Origin: Siphonodentalium dalli
Lineage: Eukaryota; Mollusca; Scaphopoda; Gadilida; Siphonodentaliidae
DNA length: 64,000 nucleotides
Assembly (NCBI GenBank): GCA_032622095.1
Contig: CP136065.1
Span: 22,866,134-22,930,133 of the forward strand
Direction of reading: 5' to 3'
This document shows, piece by piece, positions 22,068 through 31,786 of the stretch; position 1 is the first letter of the stretch, and each line of letters opens with the position of its first letter. The notes under the pieces are model-generated. The model was given only the letters and a program-made list of their open reading frames with translations. It was not told the origin of the DNA and ran no database searches. The translations under genes were made by a program, and so were the position numbers.

Positions 22068-23372
22068 TTATTCTATGCTAAATAGTTCATGGCTGACCTG
22101 ATGCATGCATCTTAGTTTTCTTGTATATACGTTGTGAGTGTACCTTCTATTGCGAGCAGAGGAAACAGATGAAGCGAACGCATCGCTTAATAAGAGAGTC
22201 TCGTTGCAGAGAAGATGAATCTGTAGTGGGATACACCCACCAAAGCAGTATGCTCGAAATGTGTTTTTGCTGAGGTTATCTAGGAGCGCGAATGTTTCTA
22301 TTCCATGGCTGTCTATTACTGAATACCAGAATGCATTCCTCGTCACCTGTGCAAAGTCTGACATGCAATCGTGATACATATGGGTAAGAAGATTATCGAA
22401 TGAATTATGACAATGAATACAAATAGCATCGTTATTGTACGTAGTTTTAGCCAAAATGTTCGCCATTTTTATGCACATAGGATAGTAATCGGGTTCATTG
22501 CGGCACAATTCCCAGAGTCTCCACGATGAGTGAACATCTGGCTTCACGTTGAATAGGAATCTTAGGGTTTCGTCTTGCTGTACACTGAGATGCACCCTAC
22601 GGGCATAATGTGCAGCAAGGCGATCTCTAATCATCCCCTTCCAAACCGCCTGCGACGTAAAAAAAACACCTGTTTCTACGAAAGATGTTAGGTAGTGGTA
22701 CATATCAATTTCTTTGAGAATTTCAGTTATGTCTTTCAGAATGCCCTTAATTGGGCGACCAAACAGCCTGTGGCCGTGGAAATCGAGTAAAAATATATTA
22801 AGAGCCGCTCTGTGGCTTTTGGGGAGATTCACTAGTGTGCTAAGAAAGAGTAATTTCCTTTTATGCAGCTCGTACTCTATCGGCAATCTTCCCAATAAAG
22901 ATAAAGCGAATATCGTGCTGGTACGTTTAGGTAAGTGCTGCATGTGTTTGATGCACATACGATAGGCTCTTTCCAGAGATAAATGTTGAGTGCTAGAGAG
23001 ATCCCACCACGTTTCGCACCCGTACAGTGCCTTGGGGATAACTATGTGTTTAAAAATCATAAGATTTGTTAACGGGGAAAACGTAGACGTAACGTGAGAA
23101 CGACAACCTGCAAAGAAGCATTTACGTAGCATGTCCGTTGCGTTCTGCATTTTTGGCAGCTGTCCAGATTTACAGTTTTGTTTGATACCAAGATGGACGA
23201 CTTCCTCTACTTGTTGTATTACATCTGGACCAAGTTTCCAGGATCGAGACATGGTACAACCCATGCTGCGATTACCATGCTGCGATTGTCTTGTGCCTTG
23301 TTCGATGACAAATGGTTCAGAAATATTTCCCTTATACATGACGTGACTCTGAACCTTTGAATACATATTCAT
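22068..23372 (-). CDS. LINE B deleted ORF2, RT remnant plus C-terminal finger
   Basis: An open frame of 434 codons runs from the ATG at 23370-23372. The frame is open a little further, into the leader-derived sequence, but has no upstream ATG. It begins with an RT palm segment (KLIMNMYSKVQSHVMYKG, then FVIEQGTRQ, the start of motif B) and then jumps to a post-catalytic region (LGPDVIQQVEEVVHLGIKQ). The [F/Y]ADD box is missing. Further on come PKALYGCETWW, matching PKALYGSE in LINE A, the helical C-terminal region and C-x2-C-x9-H-x4-C (CIHC...THMYHDC) near 22390-22447. The frame survives both junctions without a stop. This suggests in-frame deletion in a copy that later spread, or chance. It cannot act as an RT. 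It could still bind RNA or DNA. Confidence 0.75.
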   Translation of the reverse strand: MNMYSKVQSHVMYKGNISEPFVIEQGTRQSQHGNRSMGCTMSRSWKLGPDVIQQVEEVVHLGIKQNCKSGQLPKMQNATDMLRKCFFAGCRSHVTSTFSPLTNLMIFKHIVIPKALYGCETWWDLSSTQHLSLERAYRMCIKHMQHLPKRTSTIFALSLLGRLPIEYELHKRKLLFLSTLVNLPKSHRAALNIFLLDFHGHRLFGRPIKGILKDITEILKEIDMYHYLTSFVETGVFFTSQAVWKGMIRDRLAAHYARRVHLSVQQDETLRFLFNVKPDVHSSWRLWELCRNEPDYYPMCIKMANILAKTTYNNDAICIHCHNSFDNLLTHMYHDCMSDFAQVTRNAFWYSVIDSHGIETFALLDNLSKNTFRAYCFGGCIPLQIHLLCNETLLLSDAFASSVSSARNRRYTHNVYTRKLRCMHQVSHELFSIE

Positions 23373-23386
23373 AATTAGTTTCAATG

Positions 23387-23734
23387 TATTTACAGTGCAG
23401 TGTTTTTGCGGCAATCAGCCATATCAGTAGACAGACAATGGGAGAAGTCACATACAGTACACGGCAATCGCGATAACATGATCACTTGTGAGTCCTGAGT
23501 TGAGTTCATCCAAATTGAAGCAGAACCCGTATGCCGTGGGTGAAGAATTGGGCTGACTTGAAGAGATCCACAGAAGAGAGGCTTCGCTCATTGCGGTATA
23601 ATTTTGGGCGTACTTGCAATTCAAAATGACATAATTAATATGGCTCGATAATAGACGATTGCAATGTCAACGTACCGGATAATATTGAATCCATAGTACA
23701 GTCCTCACATTCCTGCGGTGAATGGAATCTAACA
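23387..23734 (-). promoter_or_regulatory. LINE B leader shared with LINE A
   Basis: It matches 15728-16075 with only a few differences in 348 bp (for example GACGATT against GATGATT, and TATTGAAT against TATCGAAT). It is far more similar than the bodies of the two elements. It contains the same 47-codon uORF (23448-23591). Confidence 0.85.
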
Positions 23735-23986
23735 AGTGACCGCAACTCGTGTAGCGAATTGGGACAACCGATCCTTGAATTTAAATGTTTTATTCATCAA
23801 AATTACAGAACAAAAATAAACACGACCATTATAAATTCTATCACGTGATAAACTATGAGAAAATATGAGAATGGATTTTTTTTTCATTGCATTTTTGTCC
23901 TCGACCAAAACCGGACCCACCCCATGGTTTCAACTGTTAAAGGGAGAAATTTTGGACAAAATATTAAAATATAGAGCCCTCCCTCA
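23735..23986. repeat. Left extension of repeat R1, copy 2
   Basis: The part from about 23865 (GAATGGATTTTTTTTTC, GTCCTCGACCAAAACCGGAC, GTTTCAACTGTTAAAGGGAG) is present in reverse complement at 63335-63490. The copy of R1 at 8912 lacks it. Confidence 0.65.
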
Positions 23987-24602
23987 CTTGTATAAGGCTA
24001 TAGCATGCACTACTATATGAATCTGATTGTTTCAATTCATTTTGAAGCTGTAATTTGTCTTAGAAATGATTTTGGGAAAAAAATGCATGCCGGGCTCGGG
24101 GGACACACCCGGACCCGGACCCGGTCCTTATATCCTGTACTTGTTTCCGACCCCCCCCCCCCCCCCGGGTATACTTGATTGACTTCGTATCTCTGCATGG
24201 GCATTTATTTCAGCCATGGGTTATCTGATTCGAATGAATTTGGTATGGAGGATTGCCATCATTATAAGGCATTTTTGCATTTTCCATTATAGATTTGTCT
24301 TCTGTTTATTTGGAAATCTTGGGGGAGGGGGTTGTCGTCTGCGCATATATCTCAGCCATGGTTCATTGGATCTCAATGAAATTTTACGTGGAGGTTCGCA
24401 ATCATAAATGCTTTCAAAACTTGAGAGTGCCAAATGATGTTTGCATTTTCCATTCTAGAGTTATCCTGTGTTTACCTGGAAATAGTTTTGTTTCTGAGAT
24501 CTGTATTCAAGGCACGCTACCATTTTATACCGCCAATTTTCAAAGGTATACTGGATTCACTTTGTCTGCCTGGGTGTTTATCTCAGCCATAGGTTATCGG
24601 AT
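23987..24602 (+). repeat. Repeat R1, copy 2
   Basis: It is nearly identical to 8912-9530, with a small insertion (CTTGAG near 24420) and a few substitutions. A further subunit (GGTTATCGGATCTGAATAAA) continues to about 24710 before the hairpin MITEs begin. Confidence 0.85.
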
Positions 24603-24694
24603 CTGAATAAAATTTGGTATTGATGTTCACCATTGGGAGTGCCAACAAAAACAAGTTCCCAATAAACGTTGTTTACATTTTCTGTGCTGGAGTT

Positions 24695-25135
24695 ATCCTT
24701 TGTGTCGTTTGCAGAATAATGTCCCCAGAGGATGAATTTAGTGTTGCTATCCCGCATAGCGGGCTAGCATCACTAAATTCACTCTCTGAGGACCTCATTC
24801 TACTTAGGCCTCATCTTCTCTGGAATATTTCTTTATTATCAAATTTCTATAGAAACTTCTTTATATAGATTCTATTTCTTTTTTTTTGTTTAGTTTCTCT
24901 ATATCCCCAAATTGGCACTGATGACATATTGCATAATCGAAGTTCCCAATGGGTGTACATCACAATATTCACCATTTGGGAACTGCAATCATAGACTATG
25001 TCTCCATAGCCGATGACGTCATGCAGAATGATGTCCCCAGAGGGTGAATTTAATTATGCTAACCTGCTATATATGCAGGATAGCATCACTAAATTCACCC
25101 TCTTGGGACCTAATTTTGCAAATGACAGGCACACT
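24695..25135. mobile_element. hAT-like MITE composite 1 with two hairpins
   Basis: TTTGTGTCGTTTGCAGAATA on the left and TTGCAAATGACAGGCACACT on the right are diverged versions of the termini of composites 2 and 3. Inside are two ~87-bp hairpins (24715-24800, 25027-25115) of the CCCCAGAGGGTGAATTTAG family. Between them is a segment including TTCTATTTCTTTT and GTTCCCAATGGGTG. Confidence 0.6.
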
Positions 25136-25796
25136 AAATTTGAAATTCGGTATGGATATTTACCACCATCACAAGTCCTTTCCATGAAGTATTTTACCTT
25201 TTATTTAGACTTATTCTCTATTCTCCTTATCTGGGTTCTGTGCCTTGTTTCGAATTGGCTATGTTGGGGTAAGCCACCTTCTGAGTGCAAACCTTGTTCT
25301 GTGTAGTTGCGACCCAGAAAATAAAGGGGGGGGGGGGTTGAATGCCAATCTTTATAGGGTTAATGGGTGAGTGACTGGACATTCGGTAAATAAAAGTTTG
25401 GTTCCAAATGTCCAGTCATGAGGGTTCATTTTTTTAGGGAAATGGCAAAAGAAAATTTCATGCGGCCAAAACGTTTCAAGGCTAATCAACAATCGCCTTT
25501 CAAATTATCATCAGATCTCCAAGAAAAACGTAACCCGGGTTACCTCACCAAATTTGGTTGAAATCGGACGAGCAGTCTGGGAGAAAAATCCGGACAGACA
25601 GACGAATAGACATATCCTACTCTTTTATACATGTATATATATATAGATACGTCATATTTATAGATACATGCATCCATTTTGTAACTCATCCTGTTTTGTA
25701 TATAGCGTATATATTTTACTTGTTCCACACTTTGTACTGTGGCTTCAAGTAAATTCAATAGCAAGGATATCCACATGCTACAGGTTTTGTTCAGTC
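25136..25796. other. Unannotated stretch with G-run and TA-rich part
   Basis: A run of 13 G lies near 25326. From 25555 to 25625, AATCGGACGAGCAGTCTGGG and CCGGACAGACAGACG resemble the ends of bivalve-type repeats, but no partner end is visible. No gene was recognised. Confidence 0.4.
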
Positions 25797-26049
25797 CAAG
25801 CCTTGAAATAGTGTGTCTGTCATTTGCAGAATGAGGTCCCCAGAGGGTGAATTTAGTTATGCTACCCCGCATAGCGGGCTAGCATCACCAAATTCACCCT
25901 CTGGGAACCTCATTCTGCTGAGGTGTAAGAAGAATGAGGTCCCAGAGGGTGAATTTGGTGATGCTAGCCCGCTATGCGGGGTAGCATCACTAAATTCACC
26001 CTCTGTGGACCTTATTCTGCAAATGACAGACACACTATTTCAAGGCTTG
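25797..26049. mobile_element. hAT-like MITE, ~253 bp, with 8-bp target duplication
   Basis: Terminal inverted repeats of about 30 bp (CAAGCCTTGAAATAGTGTGT on the left and its complement on the right) enclose two ~85-bp hairpins (25830-25914, 25932-26015). Flanks GTTCAGTC (25789-25796) and GTTCAGTG (26050-26057) match at 7 of 8 positions, as expected for an 8-bp target duplication. CA/TG ends with 8-bp duplications are typical of the hAT superfamily. No transposase is present. Confidence 0.8.
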
Positions 26050-26242
26050 GTTCAGTGATCACAGGCTGGAGGGAGGTGTAGTCGGATACTTTGTGCGGTA
26101 CACTTGTTTATACTGTGCAGCTGTAATATGATAATGCATTTTACTAGAAAAGGAAGTTACAGGATAAACGATTCATTTCTTAGAAATTGTTGTGTGGTTG
26201 AGCTAACAAAGAAAAAAAAGCCACAGCATTTTTGAAATCAGT

Positions 26243-26676
26243 CAAGCCTGGAAATAGTGTGTCTGTCATTTGCATAATGAGGTCCTGCAGGGTGAATTTA
26301 GTGACGCTATCCTGCAAGGCAGGCTGGTGTCACCAAATTCACCCTTGGGGGAACCTCATTCTGCTTAGGCCTCAACTGATATGAGAGAGATTGAAGTTCC
26401 CCAGTTGAATTAAGTCGGTCATGTTCACCCATTAGTCACCTCAATTATGCATTTTATCTTCTGCAAATTAGGGGAGACAAAATCTTCCCAGAAGGGAAAA
26501 AACTAAAAAAATGTAAATTTGAAACTGTAGATACTTCCCAGAAGATGAGACATAAGCAGAATGAGGTCCCCAGAGGGTGAATTTAGTGATGCCAGCACAC
26601 TGTGCGGACTAGCATCACCAAATCACCCTCTGGGGACCTCATTCGGCAAATGACAGACACACTATTTGCAGGCTTG
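26243..26676. mobile_element. hAT-like MITE, ~434 bp, second composite
   Basis: Termini CAAGCCTGGAAATAGTGTGT and the complement ACACTATTTGCAGGCTTG enclose hairpins at 26275-26360 and 26560-26644 and an internal segment (GCTTAGGCCTCA to CTTCCCAGAAGATGAGA). Flanking octamers AAATCAGT and AAATCTGG share the first five positions and one more, compatible with a decayed 8-bp duplication. Confidence 0.7.
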
Positions 26677-26819
26677 AAATCTGGCAGCTGTAAAATTATA
26701 GCAAAATAAAAGATCAATATAAACAAATTATTTAGTTCTCACTCCCTCTCTAAAATATTCTGAAATCCTCCCCTATAACTTTTGATATGATCCATGTCCC
26801 TCTTTTATATAATGTCTAA

Positions 26820-27115
26820 TTTCATCAATTTAAGCCTTTCTCTACTAAATACTCATTGATTTAGGAAATGTTGAGAACTTGAGATAACTTCAACAATCGA
26901 CAATTATCCTAACATTTCCCATAAAAACATGAATCCTTCTGCACATGTATTATCGTTTTGCCCGTCTGGCTTGAACACCCCTCCAAATCAAAAAAAAGAC
27001 CATTCCAATATATACTTTTATAACTGGGTGGGAGAATCCATTTAGTGAAGAAAGGGTTAATGTTCTGTGCTAAGGCTGATGTGTTACATGGAGTGGGATG
27101 CCTAATACTAATCAT
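26820..27115 (-). repeat. Dispersed repeat, copy 1
   Basis: It is homologous to 27860-28120: ATGAATCCTTCTGCAC, ACCCCTCCAAATCAAAAAA and GACCATTCCAATATATAC all have counterparts there. A third, short fragment lies at 29935-30015. The 68-codon minus-strand frame has no motif. Confidence 0.65.
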
Positions 27116-27276
27116 CTTGTCAATGGTTCACTGGGTTGCCACAGGGGCCATGAAATCGCTATACCCTACAAATCAATACATAAACAGCGATGGCGCACAA
27201 GTACACTGACTGAAGCTTGAATTATCATCTTACAAGGTCAATGTGAGTTGATGTTAAACCTTTACCCAACAGAAGG

Positions 27277-27424
27277 GCCCTGTGCCAATGCATTCTCTTA
27301 TATATGCGAGAATGTAAGAAAAAAGTGTTAAAAAAAGTTTTTTTTTAGGCCAATGCATTCTCTTATATATGCGAGGCGACCTATGGTCGACTCGCATATA
27401 TAAGAGAATGCATTGGCACAGGGC
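27277..27424. mobile_element. Short hairpin MITE, copy 2, with extra half
   Basis: A full hairpin (27350-27424, CCAATGCATTCTCTTATATA against TATATAAGAGAATGCATTGG) is preceded by a second left half (27277-27312) and an AT/T-rich spacer, so left and right outer ends GCCCTGTGCCAA and TTGGCACAGGGC still pair. This looks like one hairpin with an internal duplication of the left arm, or an insertion. Confidence 0.8.
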
Positions 27425-27859
27425 ATAACCGTAACTATCACAATGTGGTCAAGGAGCCGGTTCCAATGATATCCATATTTGTATGGTTCTATTGAGACAG
27501 ACCGAAGATATTTTAGGCTGTTGAAGCTTTATTTGGCCGGTTTTGGCCGGTTTGTTGGGTAAAGGGTTAAACCTGGTTTACTTTTTTTCTGAAATTAAGG
27601 CAAAACCTGGCAAAATTCAATCAGATGAAATAAATGTTATGAATATTGATAAATAGGGGATTTTCCCACAAGTCCTACTAACCCTGACTAACCCATAAAA
27701 AATAGAGGTGATAGCTAGGTCCAAATTATCATGAGTGCTCATCAATTTTGTAAAAATCAATCTTAGCCATTTTTTGGCAATGTGGAGTAATAATTACTCT
27801 TAGCTTCGAAAACTAGCCAAGGTGAATACTTTTTTAACAAAATATAAAAAATTCAATTG
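27425..27859. other. Unannotated stretch
   Basis: No gene. GGCCGGTTTTGGCCGGTTTG at 27535-27554 is a short direct repeat. Confidence 0.4.
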
Positions 27860-28120
27860 AACCTTTCCAAAAGTAAATACTCATTAGCGAGTAATTCCCT
27901 TAGGAAATGTTCAGATAATAAGTTCAACAAACGTTCGTTGAACTTATTATCTGAACGTTTCCCATCAATGAATATGAATCCTTCAGCACTTGTATCAAAT
28001 TTTCGTCTGAGTATGGTCTGCTAATTTATCCTGAGCACCCCTCCAAATAGATAATAGACCATTCCAATGTATACTTGTATGAATGAGTGAGAGAGTCCAT
28101 TTAGTATAGAAAGGTTTAAT
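27860..28120 (-). repeat. Dispersed repeat, copy 2, with perfect hairpin
   Basis: Homologous to 26820-27115. At 27906-27953 a perfect 20-bp stem (GTTCAGATAATAAGTTCAAC and its complement) encloses an 8-nt loop, AAACGTTC. The other copies have only the left half or a decayed version. Confidence 0.75.
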
Positions 28121-28805
28121 CCATCTACCCACCACAAGGTTTCAAAAAATTCTGGAATCCAATAAATTATTTATTCTGGCCTAAGATAATTCTTTCTGGG
28201 TATTTGGCTATTTGCTCAAGTCATCCAATATATAACCAGAACATTACCACAATCAAATAGCAAATATTGTGTGTGTGCACTCAACGTGAATTTATTGTAA
28301 AGATATGTTCATTTTGGCTCTAACAGTCTTTAATAGCAGTGCGAGTTTCAACAAGGAAGTTAGTGAACAGACTACCCACTGGACTAAAAACAAGCATGAT
28401 TTCTGTAATAATAGCTACAGTATTTGTGCTTTTTGTGAGTCTCGTTGATAGCAATACCATCAACAAGTTAGACAAGATATCCCACCGCTTTAGCTAAATT
28501 TACCTTCCTACAATATCCATAAAGAGGATCATATATTATATACCCACGGTTTTAATTATAGAATATAAAATATATTGGTTTCGCGAATGACCAACTCAGA
28601 ATTCCGTTAAAATAACAATAACAACCAGCACCTATAACGAACCGTTTTACCGGACTTAGCCTACTGGTCGCGTATTTCCGACTTTTTAATAAACGGAATT
28701 TCCAACTCTATAAATAAAAGCCCCACAAGAATACATTCGCCCTGTCCACCACACAATATCAAAACCACAGAAGCTAGATACACCACAGGTGGCGTAATAA
28801 TTACA
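28121..28805. other. Unannotated stretch
   Basis: No gene or repeat match was recognised. Short frames lack motifs. Confidence 0.4.
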
Positions 28806-28811
28806 TAGGAC

Positions 28812-28950
28812 TTGTATAATATACACTCTAAGAACAGTCAAGAACCTACGGTTCTTCACGCCTTCAAGAACAGATATTATGGGGATTTGGTTCTTCGCGC
28901 TCTCTAGAACCGAACATTGACTCGCGCGTTTTGAAGAACCAAATGAAGAA
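28812..28950. repeat. GGTTCTT repeat, copy 1
   Basis: AAGAACC and GGTTCTT steps recur. The segment GATATTATGGGGATTTGGTT, CTTCGCGCTCTCTAGAA and GAAGAACCAAATGAAGAACC returns at 29373-29472 in the same orientation. Confidence 0.8.
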
Positions 28951-29076
28951 CCAAATTTGTATAACATGAGTTGTGGTTCGTAATAAATGCGTGTCGCCCA
29001 AATTGAACAGAACTACGACCTCGTGTTTTGAGTTTTCAGAACCGCCATTTTCGATCGCTGATTTTTGTGGGAGGCG

Positions 29077-29172
29077 ATGGAACAAAATCCGACAGAATCA
29101 ACAAAGGAACCGGCCATGTGGAGTGCTGGCGATGTGGAGCAATGGTTGATCGAGTGTCAGACTGACAGTTGA
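29077..29172 (+). CDS. Possible first exon of a SAM-domain protein
   Basis: ATG at 29077 has a fair context (GGCGATGG) and opens 31 codons ending at TGA 29170. The peptide has MWSAGDVEQWLIECQ, which looks like helix 1 of a SAM domain, where W-S-x-x-D-V-x-x-W-L is a common start. The remaining ~45 residues would have to come from a later exon, and I see no convincing splice donor before the stop and no downstream exon. It sits between the two GGTTCTT repeats. It may be a real 5' exon, a pseudogene fragment or a coincidence of 15 residues. Confidence 0.2.
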   Translation: MEQNPTESTKEPAMWSAGDVEQWLIECQTDS

Positions 29173-29372
29173 CAGCATGTGTTGCTACGTTTGAAGGTGG
29201 TTATATTAGTTATCTTAATTTATATTTACGATGTTTTGTAAAATAATCTCAGTTGAATTTAAATAAGGCCTAATTTAAGAAAAACTTGAAAGCTTTCAGA
29301 GCGTAGATCTATGTCACTTAATTTACGGTTGGAACTATTATTATACCACTTTATAGGGCGTTCTCTGTGTTT

Positions 29373-29472
29373 CTTCACGCCGCCAAGAACCGATATTATG
29401 GGGATTTGGTTCTTCGCGCTCTCTAGAATACTGACTCGCGCGTTTTGAAGAACCAAATGAAGAACCAAATTT
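29373..29472. repeat. GGTTCTT repeat, copy 2
   Basis: A direct copy of 28845-28950 apart from a short gap (CTCTAGAATACTGACTCGCG lacks the ACCGAAC part). The copies are about 530 bp apart. Confidence 0.8.
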
Positions 29473-29577
29473 CTATGCTGAACTTAACTTAAGTGAAACC
29501 AAAAACAAGGCATAAACTTAACACCAAGCACTCTGACTGACCTCAGAGCAGCAATTCGTCGACATATCAGCACCAAT

Positions 29578-29915
29578 AGTATTATCATTCTGCTTAGGCC
29601 TCATCTGGGAAGTATCTGTATAGTCTCAAATTAACGTTGATTTTTAGTTACTTTTTCCCTTCTTAGAAGTTTCTATATCCCCTAATTTGCAGAAGATAAA
29701 ATGCATAATCAAAGTAACTAATGCGTGAACATCACCAACTTCAACTGGGGAACCTCAATAGGATCCTAGGTCTCCCATAGCAGTTGAGGCTTAAGCTGAA
29801 TGAAGTTCTCATAGTGTGAATTTGGTGATGCTAGCCTGCTGTGCAGAATAGTGTCACTAAATTCATTCTCTGGGGACCTCATTCTGCAAATGACATACAC
29901 AATATTGCAAGCTTG
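29578..29915. mobile_element. hAT-like MITE relative, decayed
   Basis: CATTCTGCTTAGGCCTCATC at the left and ATTCTGCAAATGACATACAC at the right, with a hairpin at 29799-29884 of the CCAGAGGGTGAATTT family. The internal segment (GGGAAGTATCTGTATAGTCT, and TTTGCAGAAGATAAAATGCA) matches that of composite 26243-26676 in inverted orientation. Confidence 0.6.
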
Positions 29916-29934
29916 CTCGCCAGCGAATATATAG

Positions 29935-30592
29935 TAATTAACCCTTTCTGTGCTAAATAATCATTGACGAGTACATGTAGTTCTCTCAGGAAATATTAAG
30001 ATAATAAGTTCAACTAGAAAGGTATTTTATTAGTCTGATAGGAATGTTATCAGTAATGTAGATGTAGCATATAGCAATAGTTTTTATATGCAAAATCTCA
30101 TTATTGGAGAATTATTGATAATAACAACAAAGTTTTACATCTAGGCCCTAATTGCTGATTGACATTTCACATGTGCCAATTATAGAATAATAATTATATA
30201 ATATAGAAATGAGCGGTGCCCGTGTATCTGCGTGGTATGCATCCATGTCTTGACATCAGTCTGTGTGTGCATCTTAAATGTTTATTGTCCTGATGATAAA
30301 TTGAATAGTATTCAGTAACATAATTTTATGAAACTTAGCACATGGAAGTGGAAGATTTGGATCCATCCAACCATTTCTGGTGGAGTTATGTCCCTTTTCG
30401 AATTAGAATTTGATGATTATTTTGTTGTCTGGATGTTAACTCAAATTATGATTATCCGATACCATTCAAATTTACTATGTGGATTAATCACACGAAAATA
30501 CATTGTCCAACAAAGCCACCTTATTTGGGAACTTGTGGCCTTTTATTAACCCTTCCTTGGCTAGAGCTTTCTAAAATTGTGTGAAAACCATG
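29935..30592. other. Repeat fragment, then unannotated DNA
   Basis: 29935-30015 matches part of the dispersed repeat at 26820 and 27860. From 30016 no gene or repeat was recognised. A 73-codon frame at 30328-30549 has no motif. Confidence 0.4.
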
Positions 30593-30656
30593 TGTGCCAA
30601 TGCATTCTCTTATTTTTGTGAGTCTCTCATAGGAGATGCATATTAAGAGAATGCAT
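30593..30656. mobile_element. Short hairpin MITE, copy 3
   Basis: TGTGCCAATGCATTCTCTTA pairs with TTAAGAGAATGCAT. The centre is GAGTCTCTCATAGGAGATGC. The right end lacks the TGGCACA terminus. Confidence 0.7.
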
Positions 30657-30755
30657 GATCCTAACAATATTTACCATGCCTGTAAGCCAGTGCATTCTGG
30701 TGTAAACATTATTTATTTAGTATCCCATATGTATACAACAATTTACAAAATGATG

Positions 30756-30758
<3 letters not shown>

Positions 30759-30787
<29 letters not shown>
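30759..30787. repeat. (TA)n microsatellite
   Basis: About 14 TA units. Confidence 0.9.
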
Positions 30788-30789
<2 letters not shown>

Positions 30790-31050
30790 AGTATGATAAG
30801 TCTGAGAGAGAAGAGGAATTGACATCAAGCACCAGGCGCTTATATGGAGCCATCTCCTCAGAAAAGAACAGTATTGCGTAATGAAAAGATAGTATTAGAG
30901 ATCGAGAGGTATGAGACAAATGATATGAAGTGGAAAATAGAGACATGGATGAAGTAAAGGTCCAATTTAGAGGATGAAAAGTGAAAAGACATTTTGAAAA
31001 ATTTAAAAAAAATTTTTAAATGATCACTGCTCTTATATTTCAGTATAATT

Positions 31051-31123
31051 CTCCAGTGCATTCTCTGGTATATGTGAGGCTGCCTATGGGAGACTCGCAT
31101 ATATAAGAGAATGCCTGCCACAG
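31051..31123. mobile_element. Short hairpin MITE, copy 4
   Basis: CCAGTGCATTCTCTGGTATA and TATATAAGAGAATGCCTGCC are the arms. The centre is CTGCCTATGGGAGACTCGC. Confidence 0.75.
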
Positions 31124-31559
31124 GATCTTTAATTCTGCATCTGTTGTGCCGATCCCATCATGGAAGGGATATTAAAGCTACAGCGCGGTTTGTGCTCCAT
31201 GATAGAAATATTATTAGCTTCAGAATTTTTCCAAGTATCGAAATAGTTCGATAAATATCTTAAATACCTTTCTACGAGCATTCTGTAACCCAAAAAGACG
31301 CATTGAAGTAATGAAAAATACAACTGAGTCTGTGAATACGGTATTAGGGTCCCAAACACAAAACAGCCATTTAAAAGAAATGGAACAGAAAAGGACGTTC
31401 CATGGTACTCTACTCCTGACATGGTAGCAATAAAGAGCGTTTATTTGACTTCTGGCGAAAGTTGAAAATGGCTGAGAAATGGCTGTGACTTTGGCAAAGT
31501 GTTTTTCAGAGCATATGAAGCCGGTACATCAATAGTTTGTTTACATTCGACCTATCGTA
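31124..31559. other. Unannotated stretch
   Basis: No gene was recognised. A CAATAAAGAGCGTTTATTTG motif (31427-31446) is one of seven such sites in the window. Confidence 0.4.
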
Positions 31560-31569
31560 GGGCAGGGAT

Positions 31570-31735
31570 GGGGTAATTGTAATTTGTAATTGACTGTAAT
31601 TAATTACATTTTTGCAAGTAATTGCATGTAATTGATAATTGAGTTTATTCTCAATTACATGTAATTTCAATTGTAATTGGTTAGGATGTAATTGTAATTG
31701 TAATTAGGGTCTAATTTCAATTACTTCAAAATCAC
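31570..31735. repeat. TGTAATT-rich low-complexity repeat
   Basis: TGTAATT and its complement AATTACA recur about 20 times in irregular order, giving a locally self-complementary tract. Confidence 0.75.
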
Positions 31736-31786
31736 AGGTACTTGTTTCTTCTCAAACTTCTTTTTCATGATTCATCCAATGGTTTC

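Larger units (their letters stand above)
21986..23734 (-). mobile_element. LINE B, internally deleted chimeric LINE
   Basis: Minus-strand order: a 348-bp leader (23734-23387) nearly identical to that of LINE A, then directly a reverse-transcriptase fragment, a second deletion removing the RT active site, the thumb/C-terminal region with a CCHC finger, and a 3' untranslated region. The leader junction lies inside TATTTACAG, a sequence shared by both parents at the breakpoint. The coding part is clearly diverged from LINE A, so leader and body do not come from one LINE A-like copy. The element has no endonuclease and no RT catalytic site and must be non-autonomous. The left boundary is approximate. 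Confidence 0.75.

Noticed and set aside
9145-24407. 63-codon frame identical at 9145-9336 and 24216-24407
   Set aside because: It is identical because the whole R1 repeat is nearly identical. There is no codon-level evidence and no motif.
24718-26644. Regularly spaced palindromes read as a CRISPR-like array
   Set aside because: Spacing is irregular, repeats are long hairpins with sequence drift, there are no uniform spacers or cas genes, and the genome is clearly eukaryotic.
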